Origin: Hydrocarboniphaga sp965279055
GTDB taxonomy: Bacteria; Pseudomonadota; Gammaproteobacteria; Nevskiales; Nevskiaceae
Direction of reading: 5' to 3'
Length of the DNA: 64,000 nt
NCBI RefSeq assembly: GCF_965279055.1
Contig: NZ_OZ257125.1
Coordinates: 2,790,001-2,854,000, forward strand
The position numbers and the translations under genes are program-made. Shown here piece by piece: positions 16,457-24,895 of the stretch; within the stretch, counting starts at the first letter, position 1; the number at the start of each line of letters is the position of its first letter. Below the pieces are notes generated by a model. It was not told the DNA's origin. It saw nothing but the letters and a program-made list of their open reading frames with translations, and did no database searches.

Positions 16457-17143
16457 CACCGCGGACGAAACGGATCGGTAGCAATCGCAGGCCGCGCGCT
16501 CCAGACCCGGACGGTCCAGTATCGATATGCCGCCCCGGCTGTAGTGAATCAGGCGCCTGCTTTGCAAGCTGCCAGCCGCTACGGTGACGCCGCTTCGCCG
16601 AACGCCCAGCAGGCCGGCAAGCAGTGCATGAGTGAGCTGAAGATGATGCCCCTGCACGCGATCATCGGCGGTCAGCAGCCACCGCGCGAGACGCGCCTCG
16701 ATGTTGTGGAACCGGGCACAGACAGCGGTTTGCGCGACTTGCACGAGCAGCGCGTAGATATAGCGATCCAGCTCCCGCTTCAATGAGGGCACGTTCTCGA
16801 CCGTCTTGCGGAAATTGGCAGCCTGCATTCGCCAGGCGCCGCCCGCACCGTGGACCAGGGCGCGGATCGGCGAGCGATCGACGCCGAGCACCAGCGGCAC
16901 GCCGAGCATGCCTTCATTGCCGACCAAGGCAGCTTCCAGCCTGGCTTCGCCGGCCCCGGCCATCAACGAGATGAAGCTCTGCGTCGGAAAATAGACATCG
17001 CGAATGGGGCTGCCGAGTTCGCACAACACATCGCCGAAACTCAGCTCCACCATTTCGCATTCGCCTTGAATGCGCTGAGTGATCTTTTTGGGTAGGGCGT
17101 CGAGTAGTCGATTGATAGCGGGGATGCGCGCCACGGAGGGCAT
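16445..17143 (-). CDS. Crp/Fnr-family transcriptional regulator (copy 1)
   Basis: A 232-residue regulator: N-terminal cyclic-nucleotide-binding-like domain (CELGSPIRDVYFPTQSFISL, VGNEGMLGVPLVLG) and a C-terminal helix-turn-helix (LQLTHALLAGLLGVRRSGVT, followed by SLQSRRLIHYSRGGISILDR). The effector site lacks the full cAMP-contact pattern of Crp and there are no N-terminal Fnr cysteines. The ATG at 17143 is preferred over an ATG at 17170 because GGAAGAG precedes it at good spacing. It lies downstream of a clear paralogue on the same strand. Confidence 0.87.
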   Translation of the reverse strand: MPSVARIPAINRLLDALPKKITQRIQGECEMVELSFGDVLCELGSPIRDVYFPTQSFISLMAGAGEARLEAALVGNEGMLGVPLVLGVDRSPIRALVHGAGGAWRMQAANFRKTVENVPSLKRELDRYIYALLVQVAQTAVCARFHNIEARLARWLLTADDRVQGHHLQLTHALLAGLLGVRRSGVTVAAGSLQSRRLIHYSRGGISILDRPGLERAACDCYRSVSSAVLGL

Positions 17144-17305
17144 TGACTCTTCCCGCAGCGACGACGGCACCAGATATACGGGGACTAGGGTTGGTGCCGA
17201 ATTGAATGCTGCGTCTCAGGATAGACCAATGCGCGACGCCGGTCTGTTCGCTCAAGCACCCATTCAATTTTTGCCCCGGCCCGGCCCGCGCCGTCGGATG
17301 CCGGT

Positions 17306-18028
17306 CTAAATTTCCGCTATGTACGGTAGAAGACGATCGAATTCTTTTTTGACCACCGCATAGCATTCGCAGCAAGCCTTTTCGAGACCCGGCCGATCGA
17401 TGACGGTGATACGGCCTCGGCTATATCGGATCAGGCCTGCGGCCTGCAGCTTGCCTGCGGATTCGGTCACGCCCTCACGCCTCACGCCCAACATGTTCGC
17501 GATCAATTCCTGCGTCATCGTCAAGGTGTTGGTGGGCAGCCGGTCCAGACTCAGCAGCAGCCAGCGGCACAACTGCTGATCGACCGAATGATGTCGATTG
17601 CACACCGCCGTCTGGGACATCTGCGTCAGCAGTGCCTGGGTGTATTTCAGCAGCAGATGCTGAAGCGATCCGGCCCGGCTGAACTCTTCTTTCAGCAGAC
17701 CGCCCGGCAATCGATAAGCATGGCCGGCGCTCTGCACGACCGCGCGATTCGGCGTGGTCTCGCCGCCCATGAAAAGCGCAATTCCGACCATGCCCTCATT
17801 GCCGACGACGGCGATTTCCGCCGACGCGCCATCTTCCATCACGTAGAGCAGCGAGACGATCGAATCGGTGGGAAAGTAAACGTGCTGAAGTGTCGATCCC
17901 GACTCGTACAGCACGTGGCCCAGCGGCATCGCAACCAGTTCCAGACGAGGAAAAATCCGCTGCTTGGCTTCGGATGGCAGGGCAAGGAACAACAGGTTTT
18001 GCTGCGGATGATGATCGCCGGGCAACAC
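17306..18028 (-). CDS. Crp/Fnr-family transcriptional regulator (copy 2)
   Basis: A 240-residue paralogue of the next gene: YESGSTLQHVYFPTDSIVSL, VGNEGMVGIALFMGG, then helix-turn-helix LTMTQELIANMLGVRREGVT and SAGKLQAAGLIRYSRGRITV. Both members keep the unusual YFPTxSxxSL, NEGM and C-terminal LDRPGLExACCECY-type segments, so they arose by tandem duplication within one subfamily. That subfamily lacks a known ligand; the conserved C-terminal cysteines (ACCECY here, AACDCY in copy 1) are worth noting as a possible redox or metal site. Confidence 0.87.
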   Translation of the reverse strand: MLPGDHHPQQNLLFLALPSEAKQRIFPRLELVAMPLGHVLYESGSTLQHVYFPTDSIVSLLYVMEDGASAEIAVVGNEGMVGIALFMGGETTPNRAVVQSAGHAYRLPGGLLKEEFSRAGSLQHLLLKYTQALLTQMSQTAVCNRHHSVDQQLCRWLLLSLDRLPTNTLTMTQELIANMLGVRREGVTESAGKLQAAGLIRYSRGRITVIDRPGLEKACCECYAVVKKEFDRLLPYIAEI

Positions 18029-18186
18029 GCTCTCCGTTTTCGATCAACACGACGTCATCGTGAGGGAGCAGTCGAAGCTCAAGGATGCCGGCGAGCATAC
18101 CGGCATCGCCACCCGCTGTATGTACGACAACGAACATTGGGCCCGAAGCTACGGCTTCCGAGAATATTTTTTCCGGCAACGCCGTA

Positions 18187-18411
18187 CTAGACTGTGCCCA
18201 GGAAAAATGCGCCGATTTCGCGGTCTGCCTGCGACTTTCCCAAGCTGTAGTGCCGATGTAGCAGCTCCGCCAGCCGGTCGGAGCGGCCTTCCACCTTGAG
18301 CAGATCGGCGGCGCTGAGCTTGCTCCATCGTCTTTGTGCGGCGATGACCTGCCGGTTCCAGGCCACCACGCCGATGTCGATGTTGGCGATGGTCGGCGGT
18401 GGCTGGCTCAT
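18187..18411 (-). CDS. CsbD-like small stress protein (probable)
   Basis: A 74-residue product from the ATG at 18411 (MSQPPPTIANIDIGVVAWNR). The C-terminal two thirds, RWSKLSAADLLKVEGRSDRL, AELLHRHYSLGKSQADREI, follow the CsbD pattern W-x2-L-x2-DL-x2-V-EG-x-x-D-x-L-x5-Y-x4-A-x-x-E. CsbD proteins are general-stress proteins of unknown mechanism. An in-frame ATG at 18456 would add 15 residues; neither has a strong ribosome site. Upstream, 18412-18799 contains no further gene that I can support. Confidence 0.6.
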   Translation of the reverse strand: MSQPPPTIANIDIGVVAWNRQVIAAQRRWSKLSAADLLKVEGRSDRLAELLHRHYSLGKSQADREIGAFFLGTV

Positions 18412-18799
18412 CACATCGTCGTCGCCCCGGGCAGCCTGCAAGGGCTCGGGTTTCATCGCCGCGACCAGCCAATCGTCTGCATGGCGAACCCGATGGTCGG
18501 CACGCAGCGGTGCCGAAAACGAATCTGATCGAGGATAGGCTGGCTTCACCGGGACTCCTGGTTGCAATGCGGTATGGGCGCTGGCGAAATCGAGAGCCGC
18601 CAGACCCGGCGACCCGCGACACGCTGCCCCGGCCACCGGCGCATCGTCTCGAACCTGCCGCCCGGCATGGCGCGAAAACAGCTGACCCGGGAGCCTCGGT
18701 TTTCCAGCTTAGTCAGTGGTTAAAAGGCCGTCGGTTCGGTAACGAACTTACCCCGCCCGGCGCGTTGGCAAGGCTGCGGATCGGGTGCCCCCAGAAACG

Positions 18800-18823
18800 A
18801 AAAAACCCCACGTCACCGTAGGG
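18800..18823 (-). terminator. Terminator of tRNA-Ala
   Basis: On the minus strand CCCTACG, loop GTGA, CGTGGGG, then six T; 38 bp beyond the 3' end of the tRNA. Confidence 0.8.
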
Positions 18824-18860
18824 TTATCGTACGTCCCGACACCTGCTGAATATTCTCGAA

Positions 18861-18936
18861 TGGTGGAGCGGAGGAGGATCGAACTCCCGACCTCTGCATT
18901 GCGAACGCAGCGCTCTCCCAGCTGAGCTACCGCCCC
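18861..18936 (-). tRNA. tRNA-Ala (anticodon CGC)
   Basis: On the minus strand a 76-nt cloverleaf: acceptor GGGGCGG paired with CCGCTCC, D arm TAGCTCAGCTGGGAGAGC, anticodon stem CTGCG/TGCAG with loop TTCGCAA (anticodon CGC, reading GCG), T arm GGGAGTTCGATCCTCC, and an encoded CCA end. The CGC isoacceptor fits a high-GC genome that uses GCG heavily. Confidence 0.95.
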
Positions 18937-19074
18937 TTCGAGGGCGCGCAGTATAACCAGTGGCCGCGGCGGATAACAGCCCTGACGAAAACCATGTGCC
19001 GGCTTGTTACAGACCGCGTCCGGAGCAAAGTCTGCGACGTATGATGCTTTGTGCACCTAAGCCGCGGAATCACC

Positions 19075-21228
19075 ATGAGACGCCTCGCTCCCTGCCTGCT
19101 GCTGCCCCTGCTCGGCCTGACTTCGACTGCGGCGCTGGCGATCCAGCCCGGCGTCGACTATCGCCAGGACGAGTTGCTGGTGAAGTACCGCGACGGCGAG
19201 TCGCCGGCGCAGGTGCGCAGCAGCTTCGGCATGGTGGCCAAGCGCAGCCTGATGCGCGGCCGTGTCGAGCTGCTGTCGCTGCCCGGCTTCACCACCGCGC
19301 AGGCCAGCGCCGAGCTGCTGCGCCAGGATCCGCGCGTCGAATACGCCGAGCCGAATTACCGCCGCCGCAAGTCCACGTTCACGCCGAACGATCCGCTGTT
19401 TCCGCAGCAATGGGGCCTGTACAACACCGGGCAGGCGAACTTCGTTGCCGGCGGCCAGGCCGGCACGCCGGGCGCGGACCTCAATCTGCTCAACGCCTGG
19501 GACGGCGCCGACAACGGCAGCGCGAGCCGCATCGGCAGCGCCTCGGTGATCGTCGCCGTGGTCGACGACGGCGTCGAGATATCGCACGAGGACCTGGAGG
19601 CGAACCTCGTCACCGGCTACGACTTCAAGGGCGACGACGCCGATCCCAGCCCCGGCGGCAATGGCGACGACTATGACGACGACGGCCACGGTACCGCGGT
19701 CGCCGGCTGCATCGCCGCGGTCGGCAACAACGGCATCGGCGTCGCCGGCGTCGCCTGGAACTCCAAGATCATGCCGCTTCGTTTCGACTACGACGTCGCG
19801 ACCCAGGTCGAGGCCCTGCAGTACGCGCGCGATCATGGCGCCAAGATCATCAACGCCAGCTTCGGCGGCCCGGGTTTTTCGCAGACCGAGCTGAACGCGA
19901 TCAAGGATCTGGCCGCGCACGACATCCTTTACGTCGCCTCGGCGGGCAACGACGATTCCAACATCGACCGCGGCCAGCTCAATTACCCGGCCAATTACGA
20001 CAGCGACAACATCGTCTCGGTAGCCTCGATCAGCCGCCAGGGCCAGATCACCAGCTTCAGCCAGTACGGCCCGCTGAGCGTCGACGTCGCCGCGCCCGGC
20101 CTGCAGATCGTCACCACCGCGATCCACAACAGCTACACCACCACCGGCATCTCCGGCACCTCGTTCTCGGCGCCCTATGTGGCCGGCGTCGCCGCGCTGA
20201 TCCGCTCGCAGTATCCGAGCGCGGACTATCGCGAAGTCAAAGCGCGGCTGATCGAAAGCGGTGTCAACGGCGACAACGCCAAGCAGCTGACCATCGGCGG
20301 CCGCGTCGACGCCGACGCTGCGCTGGACATGACGGCGCGGCCGTCGCTGGTGGTCAAGAGCGTCACGCTCGACGCCGCCGGCAATCACGTGCTCGACCCC
20401 GGCGAAACCGCGACGATGCGCGTGGTCGTGCAGAACCTGTGGCAGGCGGCGACCAACGTGCGCATCAGCGCGGTGGCGGGCAATGGCCTGAGCATCGGCG
20501 GCGGCACCATCGCGCTCGGCGCGATCGCGCAGAACGGCAGCGCCAGCGCCGATTTCACCGTGACCGTACCGGCCGGCCTCAGCGGCCACCAGTACGAGAA
20601 CTTCACGTTCACCTTGACCGCCGACGGCGGCTACAGCGCGACGCGCAGCTATCAGGACGAGGTCGGCAAACTCACGCTGGGCAGCCCGGTCAGCGCCGGC
20701 TTCGCCGGCAGCAATGCCAACCTCTACGACGAATACCAGGCCTGGCATGTCGAGCTGCCGACCGGCGGCGCACCGCGCTACCTGGTGATCGAAAGCAATG
20801 CCAACGACGACGTCGACTTGCTGGTCAAGCGCGGCACGCCGCCGCAGTACGACATCACCGTCGGCATCGATCCGGATTCCGACGACGACGGCTTCTTCTG
20901 CACCAGCGGCACCGCCAGCAAGTGCGAGGATCCGGACACCTACATCGGCGGCGACACCAAGACCGGCCTGGAGCGCATCTGCATCGCCAGTCCCGCTGCC
21001 GGCACCTACCACATCGTCGCGGTGAACTTCGCGCAGCTGGCGGCGCCGCTGAGCTACCAGCTCAGCGCCTATACCTCCAACGTCTGCGGGCCGAGCACCA
21101 GCGACAGCGGTGGCGGCGGCGGCAGTTTCGGCGCGCCCGCCTCGCTGCTACTGGCGCTGGCGGCGCTGCTGCGCCGCCAGATGACGCGCGCGCGACAACG
21201 CAAAACCGCCATCACACGGGCCATTTAG
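19075..21228 (+). CDS. Secreted subtilisin-like serine protease (S8) with C-terminal sorting signal
   Basis: A 717-residue protein with a signal peptide (MRRLAPCLLLPLLGL, cleavage near ALA-IQ), an I9-like propeptide region (DELLVKYRDGESPAQVRSSF), and the catalytic triad: Asp in VAVVDDGVEISHEDL, His in DGHGTAVAGCIAA, Ser in SGTSFSAPYVAGVAALI. A pre-peptidase-C-like domain follows (YLVIESNANDDVDLLVKRG). The C-terminus is a Gly run (SGGGGGSFG), a hydrophobic stretch (ASLLLALAALL) and an Arg-rich tail, as in GlyGly-CTERM proteins processed by rhombosortase. In-frame codons before 19075 lack a signal peptide. Confidence 0.93.
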   Translation: MRRLAPCLLLPLLGLTSTAALAIQPGVDYRQDELLVKYRDGESPAQVRSSFGMVAKRSLMRGRVELLSLPGFTTAQASAELLRQDPRVEYAEPNYRRRKSTFTPNDPLFPQQWGLYNTGQANFVAGGQAGTPGADLNLLNAWDGADNGSASRIGSASVIVAVVDDGVEISHEDLEANLVTGYDFKGDDADPSPGGNGDDYDDDGHGTAVAGCIAAVGNNGIGVAGVAWNSKIMPLRFDYDVATQVEALQYARDHGAKIINASFGGPGFSQTELNAIKDLAAHDILYVASAGNDDSNIDRGQLNYPANYDSDNIVSVASISRQGQITSFSQYGPLSVDVAAPGLQIVTTAIHNSYTTTGISGTSFSAPYVAGVAALIRSQYPSADYREVKARLIESGVNGDNAKQLTIGGRVDADAALDMTARPSLVVKSVTLDAAGNHVLDPGETATMRVVVQNLWQAATNVRISAVAGNGLSIGGGTIALGAIAQNGSASADFTVTVPAGLSGHQYENFTFTLTADGGYSATRSYQDEVGKLTLGSPVSAGFAGSNANLYDEYQAWHVELPTGGAPRYLVIESNANDDVDLLVKRGTPPQYDITVGIDPDSDDDGFFCTSGTASKCEDPDTYIGGDTKTGLERICIASPAAGTYHIVAVNFAQLAAPLSYQLSAYTSNVCGPSTSDSGGGGGSFGAPASLLLALAALLRRQMTRARQRKTAITRAI

Positions 21229-21358
21229 CGTGCATTTCGCACCGTACTGACGGCGGGTTCTCGCGGGGGCACTTCCCGCTCGGAAAAAACCCTGCTAAAT
21301 AGGCGCCGCACGCAAGCGAAACGTGCGCAACTGGCGACCGTTTTTTCACGAGACCTCG

Positions 21359-21574
21359 ATGGCCCGAAAGCCTAAACCGAAGCCCCAAGCCGAGCCGGCA
21401 AAATCCTTCGACGAATTCGCCGAGGAAGGCGAGTCCATGGACGACGAGACCGTGGCCGAACCGGTCGAAGTCGTCAGCTCCGGCCGCTCACGCGACTGGC
21501 GCGATGTCGAGCGCTATAAAGAGATGCGCGAGCTGCGCAAACGCGTCGGCGACGACTTCTTCGACATCGACTGA
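21359..21574 (+). CDS. Small PA3496-like protein (putative envelope integrity family)
   Basis: A 71-residue acidic protein from the ATG at 21359. Low-complexity N-terminus (MARKPKPKPQAEPAKSFDEF) and a conserved C-terminal block, RDWRDVERYKEMRELRKRVG followed by DDFFDID, which resembles the short gammaproteobacterial PA3496 family. The function is unknown. It lies 31 bp from the end of the convergent queA. Confidence 0.6.
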   Translation: MARKPKPKPQAEPAKSFDEFAEEGESMDDETVAEPVEVVSSGRSRDWRDVERYKEMRELRKRVGDDFFDID

Positions 21575-21605
21575 GCCGGCGTCGCCAGAGAATGCGGCAG
21601 GGCTC

Positions 21606-22652
21606 TCACATCGCGCGGCTGATCAGCATCGCATCGCCATAGCTGAAGAAGCGGTAGCGCTGCGCCACCGCGTGCCGGTACGCCGCCATCAAATACTCGT
21701 AACCACCGAAAGCGCTGACCAGCATCAGCAAGGTGCTCTCGGGCAGATGGAAGTTGGTCAGCAGCCGGTCGACGATGCGGAAGCGGTAGCCCGGCGTGAT
21801 GAACAGGCGCGTTTCGCCCTCGCCGACCCGCACCACGCCGTCGCCGATCGCCGCCGACTCTAGCGCGCGCGCCACCGTCGTGCCGACCGCGACCACGCGC
21901 CTGCCGGCGGCACGCGTGGCGACGATGGCCTCGGCCAGCGAGGCCGGAATGTCGTAGCGCTCGGCGTGCATGCGGTGCTCGCTCAGATCGTCCACGCGCA
22001 GCGGCTGGAACGTGCCGGCGCCGACATGCAAGGTCAGCGTTGCGGTGTTCACGCCCTTGCCGCGCAGCTGCGCCAGCAGAGGCTCGTCGAAGTGCAGGCC
22101 GGCTGTCGGCGCCGCCACGGCGCCGGGCTTGGCGGCGAACACCGTCTGATAGCGCTCGCCGTCGTCGCTGCCCGGCACATGCTCGATGTACGGCGGCAGC
22201 GGCAGCCGGCCGGCACGCTCCAGCAGCTGCATGAACGTGCCCGGCGTCAGCAGGCGCAGATGAAACAGATCGTCGTCGCGCCCGAGCATCACGATTTCGG
22301 CCGGCGCCTCCTCGCCGAGGTCGACCAGGATCACGCCACCGGGCTTGGGCGTCTTCGACGCGCCGATCTGTGCCAGCACCTCGTGCTCGCCCAGCACCCG
22401 CTCGACCAGCATCTCGACCTTGCCGCCGGTGGGCTTGCGTCCGAACAGCCGCGCCGGGATCACCCGCGTGTCGTTGAAGATCAGCAGGTCGCCGGCGTCG
22501 AGCAGCGTCGGCAGGTCGAGCATCGCCCGGTCCGCAAAGCCCGCGTCCGCCGACAGGCCCAGGTCCAGCAGCCGGCTGCCGCTGCGGCGCTCGGCTGGAT
22601 ACTGGGCGATCAATTCCGCCGGTAGCTCGTAACTGAAATCGGAACGCCGCAT
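21606..22652 (-). CDS. queA: tRNA preQ1(34) S-adenosylmethionine ribosyltransferase-isomerase QueA
   Basis: Makes epoxyqueuosine in tRNA by transferring the ribosyl part of SAM to preQ1. The 348-residue product has the family pattern: SDFSYELPAELIAQYPAERR, DLLIFNDTRVIPARLFGRK, TAGLHFDEPLLAQL, TLHVGAGTFQPLRVDDLSEH, HLPESTLLMLVSAFGGYE. Tgt, often next to queA, is not adjacent here. Confidence 0.97.
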   Translation of the reverse strand: MRRSDFSYELPAELIAQYPAERRSGSRLLDLGLSADAGFADRAMLDLPTLLDAGDLLIFNDTRVIPARLFGRKPTGGKVEMLVERVLGEHEVLAQIGASKTPKPGGVILVDLGEEAPAEIVMLGRDDDLFHLRLLTPGTFMQLLERAGRLPLPPYIEHVPGSDDGERYQTVFAAKPGAVAAPTAGLHFDEPLLAQLRGKGVNTATLTLHVGAGTFQPLRVDDLSEHRMHAERYDIPASLAEAIVATRAAGRRVVAVGTTVARALESAAIGDGVVRVGEGETRLFITPGYRFRIVDRLLTNFHLPESTLLMLVSAFGGYEYLMAAYRHAVAQRYRFFSYGDAMLISRAM

Positions 22653-22831
22653 CGCTTCAATCCGCTATGCGACCAGGGCAGTCGCAGGAAAACCGCGATT
22701 GTAGCGGCCGCCCGATGAACCGTGCTCAGGATCGGCCGGAAGTAAACTCGCGATTACCGATACAGTGCACCGCCGCACCAAATTGCAGCGAATGTCATTG
22801 CTAATTCATACCGGCGGGCTAAAATTCCGCT

Positions 22832-22974
22832 CACTCATCGGGCAGCGGCGCAAAGAAGCGCTGACCGCACCGGGGCAACGCAGCTCCTAACAAGGATGAG
22901 ATGCAGCACCCTAGAGTCTTAAAAGAGATTCACGTTGTCGAAGCCGCCCGAGCAATCGAGGCGGCTTCTGTTTT
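22832..22974 (+). ncRNA. Candidate small RNA next to csrA
   Basis: A plausible sigma-70 promoter (TTGCTA 22798-22803, 16-bp spacer, TAAAAT 22820-22825) is followed about 120 bp later by an intrinsic terminator on the plus strand (AGCCGCC/GGCGGCT, 22942-22966, then TCTGTTTT). The RNA would be about 143 nt and carries AACAAGGATGA at 22889-22899, close to the CsrA recognition consensus. A competing reading is a short peptide starting at ATG 22902 (MQHPRVLKEIHVVEAARAI...) with AAGGA as ribosome site. The terminator inside that frame favours the RNA. Confidence 0.4.
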
Positions 22975-22988
22975 GGCCAGCCCGGCCG

Positions 22989-23153
22989 CTACTTGCGCAG
23001 CCGCAGAAAGTACGGGATCGGGCGCTCTTCCGGCTCCGCCCTGACCACCTCGCGCAGCGCCGGCACCACCGGCCGCTTCGCCCGCGCAGCCGCCCTCGCC
23101 TGCTGCGCCGCCAGCTGCAGATCGGCTTGAGACAGTGCCAGATTGTCTTTCAT
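22989..23153 (-). CDS. Small basic protein downstream of csrA, unknown function
   Basis: A 54-residue frame from the ATG at 23153: MKDNLALSQADLQLAAQQAR, Ala/Arg-rich middle, and a basic end (PIPYFLRLRK). AAGGAT lies about 11 bases before the start. It follows csrA by 62 bp on the same strand and may share its transcript. It is not recognised as any family. Confidence 0.45.
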   Translation of the reverse strand: MKDNLALSQADLQLAAQQARAAARAKRPVVPALREVVRAEPEERPIPYFLRLRK

Positions 23154-23215
23154 GTTGCGGAATATCCTTGGGTTGCACCCGGCATGCAAAAACTGCAGCA
23201 GCCGATGTCGGCTGA

Positions 23216-23395
23216 TCAGGGATTTGCCGAAACGAGCTTGTCGCGGCGCAGCAGTTCGTCGCGCTTGATCACCGTTTCCTTGGGCGCGTCGATCCCCAGG
23301 GTCACGGCGCTGCCGCCCTTTACCTTCGTCAGCGTGATCCGTACGTCCTTGCCAATGCAGATGGTCTGGCCGACGTGCCGCGTCAAAACGAGCAT
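23216..23395 (-). CDS. csrA: Carbon storage regulator CsrA/RsmA (divergent copy)
   Basis: RNA-binding post-transcriptional regulator, 59 residues: MLVLTRHVGQTICIGKDVRI, TLTKVKGGSAVTLGIDAPKE, TVIKRDELLRRDKLVSANP. The RNA-contact residues Leu4 and Arg6 and the VxxxR segment (TVIKRDEL) are kept, but the core differs from the strongly conserved gammaproteobacterial CsrA (CIGKD for MIGD, IDAPKE for VNAPKE), so this may be a second copy. The ATG at 23395 has GGAGGAG eight bases upstream, which contains the GGA a CsrA protein can bind, so autoregulation is possible. The 280 bases upstream to the tRNA-Leu terminator hold no gene. Confidence 0.9.
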   Translation of the reverse strand: MLVLTRHVGQTICIGKDVRITLTKVKGGSAVTLGIDAPKETVIKRDELLRRDKLVSANP

Positions 23396-23674
23396 GCGTG
23401 CTCCTCCGGTTAGGCACGCAATTACGTGCCTTTCGATCGCTAAAAATAATGGCTGGCCGAACCCCGCCCCGGTCTGTGCGGCCAGCCGCACCGCTGTGCC
23501 GGGACGCAAAGCTCTACCCGTCATAGGCAGACGGGAAATCGCGGCAAAACCGGCAACCGCTTGTCGCCGGCCGCGATCTCATGTGCCGTTGGGCCTGTCG
23601 AAGCGTGCGGCCGATCGCGGCTTCCGGCACGGCCAGATGATGGCGTGATCGCGGGCCAGGCATGGAAACGGACA

Positions 23675-23700
23675 CAAAAAAGCCCCTTTTGCAGGGGCTT
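23675..23700 (-). terminator. Terminator of tRNA-Leu
   Basis: On the minus strand AGCCCC, loop TGCAAAA, GGGGCT, then TTTTTTG, downstream of the tRNA. Confidence 0.8.
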
Positions 23701-23742
23701 TCCGCTAGACGTCTTTGTAGAACGTCTATAAACACTTGCCAC

Positions 23743-23830
23743 TGGTGCCTAAGGAGAGACTCGAACTCTCACGAGGGGTTACCTCGGCGGATTTTGAGTC
23801 CGCTGCGTCTACCGATTCCGCCACTCAGGC
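23743..23830 (-). tRNA. tRNA-Leu (anticodon CAA)
   Basis: An 88-nt class II tRNA on the minus strand: GCCTGAGTGGCGGAATCGG start, anticodon stem GCGGA/TCCGC with loop CTCAAAA (anticodon CAA, reading UUG), a long variable arm (CGAGGTAACCCCTCG), T arm GAGAGTTCGAGTCTCTC and an encoded CCA. Confidence 0.95.
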
Positions 23831-23898
23831 AAGGCGCGCGATGATAACGGGCCGCTTACCGCGCAGCAATGAATCGCGGCTCGGTGACCGGCATCGGC

Positions 23899-24666
23899 TC
23901 AGAGCGTGAAGTCGTAGCGCAGGCCGTAGGACCAGCCGTAGCTGCGTTCCTGGCGCTCCTGGTTGAACACGGTGGCGCCCGCGACCAGGCGGATATCGGG
24001 AAGCGACTCGCCGAACACGCGCAGCGGCAGCGCCGCTTCCAGGCCATAGCTGACGCTGTTGAAGCTTTCGTCGGCATTGGGGTTCTTGACACCGACCCAG
24101 GCCCAGCCGACCCGGCCGCTGAGTTCGACCGTGTCGAGCACGGTGCCGGTGGTCACCAGGTAGACCGCCCACAGGTGCTTGAACTTGGCGTCGTTGCTGG
24201 CCTTGTCGTCGTCGGGCAGGAAGCCACCATGGCCCTCGATCGCGATACCCGGCGCCAGGCGCAGGCCGACGCGGCCGCGGTAGAAGGCGCCGTCGAGCTT
24301 GTCGTCGCCATAGCGCTGCTGCAGGGAATCGTCGGACAGGTCCAGCGTCGCCTCGACGCGCTCGGCGCCGAAGTAAATCTTGAAGCCGTCTTCGCTACCG
24401 GAACTCGCGGCCTCGCCGCCTTCGGTGGATTCGCCGCTGCCGGAAGACGAACTATCGGCCGTCGCGTCGGCAGAGACCGAATCGGGCGGCGGCGCCGAAG
24501 CATCGCTGGCAGCGGCATCAGCCGGGGGCGCGGCGTCCGCCGGCGCGACATCGCCGGTCGGGGGCGGCTCGTCGCCGCTCGCGGTGCTCTCGTTCTGCGC
24601 CAGCACGCTCAACGGTGCGACGGCCAGCAACGCAGCCAGGCCCAGGCTGATGATGATCTTCGACAT
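23899..24666 (-). CDS. Small outer-membrane beta-barrel-like protein with acidic linker
   Basis: A 255-residue protein from the ATG at 24666: signal peptide (MSKIIISLGLAALLAVAPLS, cleavage near VLA-QN), a low-complexity linker rich in Ala, Pro, Asp and Ser (about residues 25-95), then alternating amphipathic strands (GFKIYFGAERVEATLDLSDD, YRGRVGLRLAPGIAIEGHGG, VELSGRVGWAWVGVK, SYGWSYGLRYDFTL) ending in Phe-Thr-Leu, as in OmpA/OmpX-type eight-stranded barrels. In-frame codons upstream to 24918 lack a signal peptide. The function is unknown. Confidence 0.7.
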   Translation of the reverse strand: MSKIIISLGLAALLAVAPLSVLAQNESTASGDEPPPTGDVAPADAAPPADAAASDASAPPPDSVSADATADSSSSGSGESTEGGEAASSGSEDGFKIYFGAERVEATLDLSDDSLQQRYGDDKLDGAFYRGRVGLRLAPGIAIEGHGGFLPDDDKASNDAKFKHLWAVYLVTTGTVLDTVELSGRVGWAWVGVKNPNADESFNSVSYGLEAALPLRVFGESLPDIRLVAGATVFNQERQERSYGWSYGLRYDFTL

Positions 24667-24895
24667 GCACTCCTCCCTAATATTTTCGGCGTCCGCCTGT
24701 CGGGCGGCTCTGGTCGCGATTCTACTGTCAGCGGCATGGCGGCCGCAGCATACGCGGGCCATTCGACAAGGTATGCGCCCGCCGCGCCGCGAGCGGCCGT
24801 CGCGCCGGCCACGTGGTGCACAATAGCGAACCCGCCGGCACCATCGCAGCACCGGCTGCCGCCCTGGCGCAACACGCCGCAGACCACGAGTCGAG

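Noticed and set aside
19057..21012. 651-codon open frame on the minus strand
   Set aside because: Antisense to the subtilase, with low-complexity Ala/Val/Gly/Asp-rich sequence and no signal or motif.
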